In this document: positions 1 through 6,341 of the stretch, one piece after another
How the letters are laid out: the number at the start of each line of letters is the position of its first letter
Position numbering within the stretch: position 1 is the first letter of the stretch
Assembly: GCA_903916135.1 (NCBI GenBank)
Contig: CAIWVT010000388.1
Span: forward strand, 1-11,351
Source: an uncultured bacterium
GTDB lineage: Bacteria > Bacteroidota > Bacteroidia > Bacteroidales > CAIWKO01
Reading direction: 5' to 3'
DNA: 11,351 bases
Translations under genes and position numbers: made by a program
The notes under the pieces: model-generated
The model's input: only the letters and a program-made list of their open reading frames with translations
Databases searched by the model: none
Told to the model about the DNA's origin: nothing

Positions 1-198
1 GTGGATATCCAAGATGGCGAAAGAACTTCATGGGGAGCCAATGTGGATATTCAAGATGGCGAAAAAATGTTATGGGGAGCCAAAGTAGGATTCCCTTTAG
101 GCGGAAAACAGTTATGGGGAGCCAATGTGGATATCACTTTAGGCAGAAAAATGTTATGGGACGTGAATGTGGATATCCAAGATGTTGGTAAACAATAG
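1..198 (+). CDS. 3' end of a 14-residue-repeat protein (5' truncated by window edge)
   Basis: The frame is open from base 1 to a TAG at 196-198 and consists of four full 42-nt units (1-42, 43-84, 85-126, 127-168) and a partial fifth (169-198). The 14-residue unit reads roughly VDIQDGEKMLWGAN. Units keep the Val-Asp-Ile start, a central Gly, a basic residue and a Trp near position 11, while the rest varies. The period is a multiple of three and the frame stays open across diverged copies, which supports coding. However, the nucleotide copies are very similar to one another and the opposite strand is also open, so a non-coding tandem repeat is possible. The GTG at base 1 is probably an internal Val codon rather than a start. 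I do not recognise a family; it does not match the longer WG-repeat (KWG) proteins. No function is proposed. Confidence 0.4.
   Translation: MDIQDGERTSWGANVDIQDGEKMLWGAKVGFPLGGKQLWGANVDITLGRKMLWDVNVDIQDVGKQ
1..198. repeat. 42-bp degenerate tandem repeat, about 4.7 copies
   Basis: Units begin gtggatat(c/t)caagatggc and end tatggggagccaa(t/a). Units 1 and 2 are the closest pair. Unit 3 replaces the gtggatatccaagat part with gtaggattcccttta, and unit 4 is a hybrid that starts like unit 1 and continues like unit 3, a pattern expected from unequal exchange between units. The array runs off the left edge, so the true copy number is unknown. Confidence 0.8.
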
Positions 199-319
199 TT
201 TATCAACACTATATATAAGCATGTTTTTTTTGCAGAAAAAATTAACGAAAAACAAAATCTCCGTTTCATCCCTCCAAAGAGCTATTCCATCAGCAAATAT
301 TTCTCCCTAAAAAGAAAAA

Positions 320-345
320 GCTTGCCATCGAACATCGAGGCAAGC
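320..345 (-). terminator. Rho-independent terminator of the leftward operon
   Basis: The arms gcttgcc (320-326) and ggcaagc (339-345) pair perfectly. Inside them, tcga (328-331) and tcga (335-338) extend the stem around an aca loop with one bulged base. Read leftwards the stem is followed by a T-rich tail, tttttcttttt (319-309), which makes it a good terminator for the operon ending at 465. Read rightwards the tail is only ctttt, so it may also weakly stop transcription from the repeat ORF. The rest of 199-464 shows no gene. Confidence 0.75.
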
Positions 346-464
346 CTTTTACTATGATAAATTTTATGATTTTTGAAATATGATACGCTAATCACTAAGG
401 ATTATTTCACTATATCTAATATGTATAAATATATGCAAATGCATCTTAGCTCATTTCATCCAAA

Positions 465-1319
465 TTATTCCACCACAATTTTCTCAACATAATATACCGA
501 TGCATTTTGCATTTTATATCTTACAAAATAAATCCCTTTTCCCATAGCGGTCAAATCAATAGTTTGATTCATGGCAGGCATCTGTATTGTGTAAACTGCT
601 TTTCCCAAGATTGTAAACACGCAAAGGTTTTCTATCTGCTGATTGGATGTTAGGATGAAATTTCCATTGGATGGGTTGGGATAGATAGCCACGGGAGCAA
701 CATCCTGCTCATCCACCGAAGTAATCAACGAACCAAGCACATAAATGTCATCAATTTTTGACACACCATTTGCTGCCACCAAAGCGGGTGCTGCACTTGA
801 AGTGTCGCTGGTTATTACCCAACGAAGAAACACTTGCGATAGGTTGTTGCAGGCTGTAGGTAAGCTAACGTTCGAAAGAACTGCGGAGGTCCAGTTGTTT
901 GCAGCAATCATGTTGGTGCCGGGAATGTCGGTCCAAGTGCCTGTTCCTCCAACTGAATACTGTGCTTTCCAATCGCGTGGACCTGCATTTGTACCGCCCG
1001 ATTGCTGTTTGGAATACAGTTTTAGCATATTATAACCGGTGGTCACCAATTCAACTTGCCAGTATTTGGTGTTTGCTCCGGTGTTCCATCCTGTGGCTTG
1101 GGCACATTTGGTCGTAAATCCATTTGTTGACCAACTGATGGCGCTGGTGCCTCCATGAGTAGTAAGTGCCATCAATGCGTTATTAGCATTATGCACTGTA
1201 GGGTTTGCATCCGCAATGGTGCCTAAAGGAAATGTCCATGCAGCAATGGTGTCTTGCGCCCGCGATGTTTGGCTTATCAGAAAAGCCATTGCAAAAATTA
1301 AAAGTAGTTTTGTTTTCAT
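465..1319 (-). CDS. Secreted protein with C-terminal T9SS (Por) sorting domain
   Basis: The 284-residue protein starts with a typical signal peptide (about 1-21: basic MKTK, hydrophobic core, cleavage near SRAQ/D). Residues about 22-200 form an aromatic- and Gly-rich beta domain with motifs such as KYWQVELVTTGYNMLKL, DWKAQYS and VFLRWVITSD, resembling jelly-roll modules of other secreted Bacteroidota proteins. Residues about 205-284 are a type A T9SS sorting domain: IYPNPSNGNF, a central ILGK, DLTAMGKGIYFVR, and a basic/hydrophobic VEKIVVE end. By family knowledge this domain directs export across the outer membrane and attachment to the surface or release. It is the last gene of the leftward operon, 51 nt after the TonB receptor, and is followed by the terminator at 320-345. 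No catalytic motif is visible. It may bind or present the ligand taken up by the receptor; that role is inferred from position only. Confidence 0.85.
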   Translation of the reverse strand: MKTKLLLIFAMAFLISQTSRAQDTIAAWTFPLGTIADANPTVHNANNALMALTTHGGTSAISWSTNGFTTKCAQATGWNTGANTKYWQVELVTTGYNMLKLYSKQQSGGTNAGPRDWKAQYSVGGTGTWTDIPGTNMIAANNWTSAVLSNVSLPTACNNLSQVFLRWVITSDTSSAAPALVAANGVSKIDDIYVLGSLITSVDEQDVAPVAIYPNPSNGNFILTSNQQIENLCVFTILGKAVYTIQMPAMNQTIDLTAMGKGIYFVRYKMQNASVYYVEKIVVE

Positions 1320-1370
1320 AAGATTTGTTTTTTGTTTGATGTATAAATTATTATTATTAGTGAAAAATTT

Positions 1371-3668
1371 TTACCATTGGAACGATAGTTCAAACATTAT
1401 AATTCGCCCGGGAGACAACAGCCCTTTGGAGTCCAACAAACGTTTATTGAAAATGTTCTGCACCGTCAGAGCGCATCCAATTTTATTGTAAAACGTATGT
1501 TGGAGCTTCGCATCGAAATTGAAATAGGAATCTAAATACAAGGTGTTTTCGTCATCAATCCACTCTTTATCATTGAATTTGCCCGTGAGGCAGACGTTCA
1601 CATAACGATTTTCCCACATAAAAGCGGCAGCGAAAACATGTTGGGGCACATCTATCAGATATTTCCCCCTTAAATCTTTTGTGGTATTGGAATCTACCAC
1701 AAAAGAACCGATTTTCGAACTTGTGTAAGTGTAACATGCCGTCAGACTGATGTTTTTATGGATATTGAACACAAATTTCGATTCAAAACCGAGGATATCC
1801 ACCCTGCCGACATTCTGACGTTTGATGACAGGCTTCATTGTTGAGCCCGAAGTATAAACAGAATCGCCCGTAGCAACAAAGTATTGAAAATCGCTTCCGA
1901 TGGAATAATACACACAAGGTTGAAACAACAACCATTTCCACGGACGTAGCCCTGCACCCACTTCAAACGTCTGAATCCGTTCAGGTTTCAGGTCGGGATT
2001 GGCAAGTTTGAAGCCTTTGTTCACATCGCCCGTGCGGCTCATGTCCGAAACATTCGAAGGACGAAAACCCGATGAATACAAAGCATAGATATTATAATTG
2101 GGATTGAAAATATATTTCGCGCCAAGCTTCGGACTCAAGGCAAACCAATTCTTTTCCGTGAAATCATTGGCATAATTTGCCATATAAGCAGTGGCAAGCG
2201 TAGGAGAATAAATCTGAAACACCCCGCCGTAAAACCGAACCCAATCATAACGCAAGGAACCTAAGATGATGAGTTTGTCATGCAAGAGCGATAATTGGTC
2301 TTGCACAAAAGCGCCTGCGAAATTCATCTTGCCATCATTTTTTATAGTATCTATAGAAGTGTGATAGATATCGTCCGAGAAGGTGACTCCCATTTTGAAA
2401 TCAGCGCCTGCCGTCAAATAATTATGGCTGCCGATGCGTGTAGAATAGCTAAACCATAAGCCTGCGTCCTGCGTTTCCGTGTAAGAATCAACAAAAGTAT
2501 AAAGCCCCGATTGCTTTTTCACCGATTCGTTTTGTTTTAAATCATAATCTTTTTTGAAGAAGCCATTGGCATGGATTTCCGATTTTTTGGTGATGCGGTT
2601 GTAACTCAATCGCGCGAAATGCGATTGATATTGATTGAAACTGCCATCCGATTCATAATATTTGCTGCCGCTACCCCTTTTGTCATACGAAAATTGATAA
2701 ACCCCTTCCAAAGTATTGTCCTTAGCGAATTGATATCCCGCTTTTATGCCCGCAGTATATTCCATCACGTAGGCTTTCACATCTGTTGAAGCCCGAATGG
2801 AATCAGGCATCATGTTATATCCCGGACTCTTTCGATAAAAGCCGTTGGCTGCCCAATAAAATCCCTTATTATTTTTGCCTTGAAATCCGCGAAAGTTCAC
2901 CGCACCGCCTTGGGTATTATACGTTCCATAGAACACGCGCGCCTTAATCTCCAAGGGCTTCTGAGGTTTTTGTGTATTGATATTGATAACGCCCGCCATC
3001 GCATTAGCGCCATAAAGCGACGAATTGGCGCCTTTCAACACCTCCACATTATCCACTTCGTCCATATTCACTTTGTTCCATATATTCGCACTGCCATCAA
3101 ACAAACTATAGGGAATGCCGTCCAAAAGAATCAAAGTTTGGATGTTGCGATTCAATCCGCGTATGCTGATATCGCCCGTTTTATTGAAAATGCCGTAACT
3201 GCGCGAGGCGTTCAATCCCGGAATCAGCAACAAAGCGTCATCCACCGTGATGGCAGGCAATTGTTGTATCCTTTGTTTGGTAACCACATCTATGCTCGCA
3301 GGAACTTTATCGCCTTTCATGCTGCGCGATGCCGAAATCGTCACTGTTGAAATGTCAACCATGATAGCTTGCATCCGCGATTCCACATATCTGTCGAACT
3401 TTCTACCTAAAGAAACCACCATAGTATCCGTTTTGTAGCCTACATAACTCAAGCAAATATGATATTTCCCTTCGGGGAGATTTTTAAAGACAAACACCCC
3501 GTCAGCATTGGTGGATGTCGTGAATTTATTTTCTAACAGAACTACCGATGTGCCGGGCATGAGATTGCCCGATTGGTCATCAATAACAATACCGTTGATG
3601 TTGCTCTGCGAATAGGCGAAGCAAGCAGCAAAAAACAGTAGGAGCGTGAGTATAGATTTTTGTATCAT
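1371..3668 (-). CDS. TonB-dependent outer-membrane receptor
   Basis: The 765-residue protein has a signal peptide (about 1-21, ending AYSQ). A carboxypeptidase-regulatory-like beta-sandwich follows (about 23-100; NINGIVIDDQSG, NADGVFVFKNLPEGKYHI). The plug domain (about 110-230) contains ISASR, PGLNASRSYG, ISIRGLNRN, LLDGIPY and VEVLKGANSSLYGANAMAGV. A 22-strand-type beta barrel runs to a terminal aromatic residue (FELSFQW). It imports a scarce ligand across the outer membrane using TonB-ExbBD energy. Its length fits siderophore, vitamin or metal-complex receptors and is far shorter than SusC-type glycan receptors. Its ATG overlaps the stop of the upstream lipoprotein gene by four bases (ATGA), so translation is probably coupled and the two likely work together. 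The ligand cannot be read from the sequence; the regulator and TiaS-like gene upstream suggest a metal oxyanion, metal chelate or cofactor. Confidence 0.93.
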   Translation of the reverse strand: MIQKSILTLLLFFAACFAYSQSNINGIVIDDQSGNLMPGTSVVLLENKFTTSTNADGVFVFKNLPEGKYHICLSYVGYKTDTMVVSLGRKFDRYVESRMQAIMVDISTVTISASRSMKGDKVPASIDVVTKQRIQQLPAITVDDALLLIPGLNASRSYGIFNKTGDISIRGLNRNIQTLILLDGIPYSLFDGSANIWNKVNMDEVDNVEVLKGANSSLYGANAMAGVININTQKPQKPLEIKARVFYGTYNTQGGAVNFRGFQGKNNKGFYWAANGFYRKSPGYNMMPDSIRASTDVKAYVMEYTAGIKAGYQFAKDNTLEGVYQFSYDKRGSGSKYYESDGSFNQYQSHFARLSYNRITKKSEIHANGFFKKDYDLKQNESVKKQSGLYTFVDSYTETQDAGLWFSYSTRIGSHNYLTAGADFKMGVTFSDDIYHTSIDTIKNDGKMNFAGAFVQDQLSLLHDKLIILGSLRYDWVRFYGGVFQIYSPTLATAYMANYANDFTEKNWFALSPKLGAKYIFNPNYNIYALYSSGFRPSNVSDMSRTGDVNKGFKLANPDLKPERIQTFEVGAGLRPWKWLLFQPCVYYSIGSDFQYFVATGDSVYTSGSTMKPVIKRQNVGRVDILGFESKFVFNIHKNISLTACYTYTSSKIGSFVVDSNTTKDLRGKYLIDVPQHVFAAAFMWENRYVNVCLTGKFNDKEWIDDENTLYLDSYFNFDAKLQHTFYNKIGCALTVQNIFNKRLLDSKGLLSPGRIIMFELSFQW

Positions 3669-4597
3669 TGCTGAATCAGAATAATGGCGTTAACCGAACC
3701 AGTTTCGAGTCCTATCAAATCTTGGGTGTAGAACAATCCATATTTGTTATGCGCCGTTTTAAAGGAATATATGTCGCCAACCACAAGGTTTTTTGCCTTC
3801 CGCTTGGCGTTGAGTTCCGAATAAGATACCAACAAGAGACTGTCATTGTTGCACGCGTTGAAATCGGCAAGCGTCAGTGTGGTTTTATAATAGCGTGTTT
3901 CGTTCCGAAGAGCCCAATTCAACGGACCACTACTGCCTGTGTATATCGTGGTTCCCATATTGGCGTTGGGAGAAGCAATTGTATTGGCTTCGCCATTCAC
4001 GGCATCATAATAATACAACATTTCTATGGAATCCTGATGCGCGAATGCCGAATCCTGAAAGTAGGTTACGCCCGTATTCAAACTCATAAAGCTGCCAATC
4101 AGCGTGGACGATTGAGCGCCCATCGTGGCATTCAGATGTCGAATGTTTCCATACACCGAACCTGGGTCTTTGGTCACCGTAAAAGAAACCGAAGCATTGC
4201 CGCCATTTTTATCTATCGCAATAAAGGTCCAAACTTCTTTGTCATACACACTTTTTGTGAGAAGTTTGGATATTTTGATGGTTTGAACGTTCATACCTGT
4301 GTCGAAATAATTGGTAACGATGCCTTCGTGTTCATTGCGGATGATTACATTGGTGATATTTACATCCCCTCCAAAATCAGCATTTATTTGAACATTGAAA
4401 GGATCCCCGCTTGCTAAAACGGTATCCTTAAAAACATAGCCTGAATCTGTTGTGAGATAAATGGAAGGCACCAAAGTTTCACTTCTCTGACAGGAATAGA
4501 ACATGAAAAGAAAAACAATCAAGGATACGAAGACCGTTTGAAAGGTTATGCGCAGTCCTGCATAACGGTAGATATGATTTTTAATTAGCGATTTCAT
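3665..4597 (-). CDS. Ig-like lipoprotein, probable partner of the TonB receptor
   Basis: The 310-residue protein begins with a long basic n-region and a hydrophobic segment (about 18-34) ending at a lipobox-like MFYSC with lipidated Cys36, followed by QRSE. Residues about 45-140 look like an Ig-like or cadherin-like fold (VFKDTVLASGDPFNVQI, VWTFIAIDKNGG, ASVSFTV). The C-terminal half (about 148-310) contains IEMLYYYDAVNGEANTIASP, a W..RN.T.Y segment and an end of the form VVGDIYSFKT...YGLFY...GSVNAIILI, a pattern I associate with lipoproteins beside TonB receptors in Bacteroidota. It sits 15 nt after the membrane-protein gene and overlaps the receptor gene by four bases. A ligand-capturing lipoprotein on the outer membrane is the likely role, by analogy with SusD- or HmuY-like partners, although it is not visibly homologous to either. 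Substrate unknown. Confidence 0.75.
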   Translation of the reverse strand: MKSLIKNHIYRYAGLRITFQTVFVSLIVFLFMFYSCQRSETLVPSIYLTTDSGYVFKDTVLASGDPFNVQINADFGGDVNITNVIIRNEHEGIVTNYFDTGMNVQTIKISKLLTKSVYDKEVWTFIAIDKNGGNASVSFTVTKDPGSVYGNIRHLNATMGAQSSTLIGSFMSLNTGVTYFQDSAFAHQDSIEMLYYYDAVNGEANTIASPNANMGTTIYTGSSGPLNWALRNETRYYKTTLTLADFNACNNDSLLLVSYSELNAKRKAKNLVVGDIYSFKTAHNKYGLFYTQDLIGLETGSVNAIILIQQ

Positions 4598-4612
4598 ACA
4601 ACAAATGAAGGA

Positions 4613-5170
4613 TTAGTTTTTCTTTTTAAGAAAGGTGAAAGCACCTAAGGCTATCATGCCACCCAAAGAACCAAAAACAAAGTGCATAACCAAAGGATAC
4701 ATAAATCCGGTGGCAAATATGCCATAAGAAAATCCGACACTCAACGAAATAATCATGCGGATAATTGGAATGAGGGAGTACGCAACTCCTGATAAGAGTG
4801 CAATAAAAATGATATGCTGATTTTTCGTTTTAAAAATGCCATAAGCGATGTCAACCAAAAAACCAATGAACATATACATAATAGGTATAAACGGATCGGT
4901 GAATCCCAAAGGCAAAAGTAGCATACCCACTGCCCCTATACTCGAAAAGCTCGAAGCGATTTTCTGTTGTGAAAACAACCTGCCCGAAAACAATAAAGCC
5001 ATAAAAACGATGCCCCAATGACCGGGCAAATGTGATGGAAAACGGAATTTAGCATGCAACAACACACCAACAGCCCCTATGCCGGTCAGCAAAAGGATTT
5101 CTAAAATGCGTAATGCAACTTTAGTTGGATAAGTTCTTGATAAGCTCTTTTGAGATAACTCTGTATTCAT
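4613..5170 (-). CDS. Six-TM membrane protein resembling an ECF transporter S component
   Basis: From the chosen ATG the protein has 185 residues and about six hydrophobic helices (roughly 18-39, 51-66, 75-91, 94-113, 119-143, 156-180), ending in a basic LKKKN tail. Features include FPSHLPGHWGIVFMALL after helix 1, PLGFTDPFIPIMYMF around helices 3-4 and a Gly-rich last helix. The size and layout match S components of energy-coupling-factor transporters, which bind small ligands such as vitamins or metals; the family assignment is tentative. No EcfA or EcfT gene lies in the window, so a shared ECF module elsewhere would be needed. The start at 5170 overlaps the preceding gene by 50 nt; an ATG at 5197 would add nine residues (MLNLLITKT) and lengthen the overlap to 77 nt, so it is less likely. 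The gene is co-directional and overlapped within the operon. Confidence 0.7.
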   Translation of the reverse strand: MNTELSQKSLSRTYPTKVALRILEILLLTGIGAVGVLLHAKFRFPSHLPGHWGIVFMALLFSGRLFSQQKIASSFSSIGAVGMLLLPLGFTDPFIPIMYMFIGFLVDIAYGIFKTKNQHIIFIALLSGVAYSLIPIIRMIISLSVGFSYGIFATGFMYPLVMHFVFGSLGGMIALGAFTFLKKKN

Positions 5171-5858
5171 AGTCTTCGTTATTAGCAGGTTCAACATAAA
5201 GAACGGCTTGTGAATCTTTCAAAATAGGTCGCCACCATTCTGTCAGTAAAATTTTTTCAAAAGTATAAAAAATTTCATTATCCAAGCTTTTTATTTTTTC
5301 AACACCTGTATTTTTTAATATTTCTGAAGCAGTATGTATGCCAAAAATCTCCCGCATCCCTTTTGCCAACAGATAACGTCCGTCATTTCCTGCTGCATGT
5401 AAACCCACTGCCGCCAATGAGCCAATGATTCCTTGACGTGTGCCTGTATATCCTTCTAAAAAGATTCCAAGTTGCGCAGCCAAGTTTCTTGCCATATCCA
5501 TCGTTAAAACCTCACTCTTAGCACTGACGGCATAGTGCATCAATGCCTTAGTCACCTTGCTTTCAGGACAAACACACAAGCCTGCATCCGAGCCTTCTGC
5601 TGCATTTTCTTGCAGATACTTTGCTGAAAACTCAATAATCTGTGGACATTTCTCTATAGCTGAATCCAAAGCGATGCAAGCAGAACTGTTGTGAGATGTA
5701 TAAGGAATTTGTTCATTGAAAAACAACTGATGGCGCGTAACGCCTACCACTTGTCCACAACCATTTTGTTGCAACAGCGCCGCAAGTTCACGAGCACGAA
5801 AGCCCGTACCTTTGCTTTCCAAATTATCCGTATCGTCTATGGCAACAAAGATTTTCAT
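5121..5858 (-). CDS. TiaS-like DDTD-domain protein (N-terminal part only)
   Basis: The 245-residue protein opens with VAIDDTDNLESKGTGF (Asp8-Asp9-Thr10-Asp11), the hallmark of the kinase-like domain of archaeal TiaS, the tRNA(Ile2) agmatidine synthase (COG1571). Further collinear matches are IPYTSHNSSACIAL (51-64), corresponding to the IPYKTRGNGA region, SDAGLCV (90-96), corresponding to the PG-containing loop, and GYTGTRQGIIGSLAAVGL (136-153), corresponding to GNGRGLIGALAAIG. The protein stops where archaeal TiaS would continue into its OB-fold and zinc ribbon, so the tRNA-binding parts are missing. Bacteria make lysidine with TilS instead, so an ATP-dependent reaction on another substrate is more likely; this is inference. 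Its ATG directly abuts the stop of the ModE-like regulator gene (TAAATG), and its 3' end overlaps the membrane-protein gene. The operon position links it to regulation or processing of the imported ligand. Confidence 0.75.
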   Translation of the reverse strand: MKIFVAIDDTDNLESKGTGFRARELAALLQQNGCGQVVGVTRHQLFFNEQIPYTSHNSSACIALDSAIEKCPQIIEFSAKYLQENAAEGSDAGLCVCPESKVTKALMHYAVSAKSEVLTMDMARNLAAQLGIFLEGYTGTRQGIIGSLAAVGLHAAGNDGRYLLAKGMREIFGIHTASEILKNTGVEKIKSLDNEIFYTFEKILLTEWWRPILKDSQAVLYVEPANNEDYEYRVISKELIKNLSN

Positions 5859-6236
5859 TTATTCTTTTAGTTTCTTCTTAAACTTTTTGATAACCAAATC
5901 CACCGCATCTTGAAACTCAGCACGAAATTCGATATAGTTTTGGATGAGCTTTTCGCCCTCTTCAGTGATATAGGTAACGCCTCCATCTTTTCCTCCGCGA
6001 TGTTTATCCACAACCGCAAAGCCCAAAATCTCTTCAATGTTCTTCAAATCACCCCACACTTTCCGATAACTGATTCCCATCACCTCCGAAGCAGCCATCA
6101 AAGAGCCATGCTTTTGAATTGCAATCAACAATTGCCACTTTTGGTCGTCAATAATCGAATCGCCATCCTCAGACGACATCCACAACTTAAAGTTGATTCG
6201 AATGTTGGAATATTTGGTATAGGTCTTTTCGTCCAT
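5859..6236 (-). CDS. ModE-type winged helix-turn-helix regulator lacking the molybdate-binding domain
   Basis: The 125-residue protein carries the ModE N-terminal (COG2005) winged helix at about 28-100. The SLMAASEVMGISYRKVWGDL stretch (45-64) matches the ModE helix-turn-helix (ISY..W), and HRGGKDGGVTYITEEGEKLI (79-98) is the wing with its characteristic RGGKxGG turn. A short helical tail (105-125, Lys-rich) follows and could dimerise. Escherichia coli ModE is about 262 residues, with C-terminal Mop/TOBE domains that bind molybdate; these are absent here, so oxyanion sensing would need another route or partner. Single-domain ModE-like proteins are common. It is the first gene of the tight operon and a plausible autoregulator. 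The upstream 105 bases hold a 14-bp repeat but no clear TAnnTTTG promoter, so readthrough from efp-lpxD is possible. Confidence 0.85.
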   Translation of the reverse strand: MDEKTYTKYSNIRINFKLWMSSEDGDSIIDDQKWQLLIAIQKHGSLMAASEVMGISYRKVWGDLKNIEEILGFAVVDKHRGGKDGGVTYITEEGEKLIQNYIEFRAEFQDAVDLVIKKFKKKLKE

Positions 6237-6250
6237 TATTTTTTAGTTTA

Positions 6251-6283
6251 GAGTTCAGAGTTCGGAGTTCAGAGTTCGGAGTT
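6251..6283. repeat. 14-bp tandem repeat upstream of the ModE-like gene
   Basis: The unit gagttcagagttcg occurs twice exactly (6251-6264, 6265-6278) and is followed by gagtt. It contains a gagttc/gagttcg sub-repeat. It lies 15 bases upstream of the regulator's start codon, in its leader on the minus strand, and is followed on the far side by an A/T-rich taatttttaatttttcattt tract (about 6300-6332). Low-complexity repeats of this kind are common between genes in this phylum; a regulator-binding role is possible but unproven. Confidence 0.7.
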
Positions 6284-6341
6284 AATTGGTCAATGAATCT
6301 TAATTTTTAATTTTTCATTTTTCATTTTTAATTCCAAACTA

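Noticed and set aside
2880..3350. Rightward 156-codon open frame
   Set aside because: It is antisense to the plug-domain region of the TonB receptor and shows no recognisable domain.
3668..4417. Rightward 249-codon open frame
   Set aside because: It lies wholly opposite the well-supported lipoprotein gene, has no signal or domain, and its composition is that of an antisense shadow.
1371..4597. SusC/SusD-type glycan uptake pair
   Set aside because: The receptor is about 765 residues rather than about 1000, the lipoprotein shows no SusD-like helical repeats, and no glycoside hydrolase lies nearby.
6237..6341. Dedicated promoter for the six-gene operon
   Set aside because: No TAnnTTTG element with acceptable spacing was found on the minus strand; the closest (tagtttg) has the wrong spacing.
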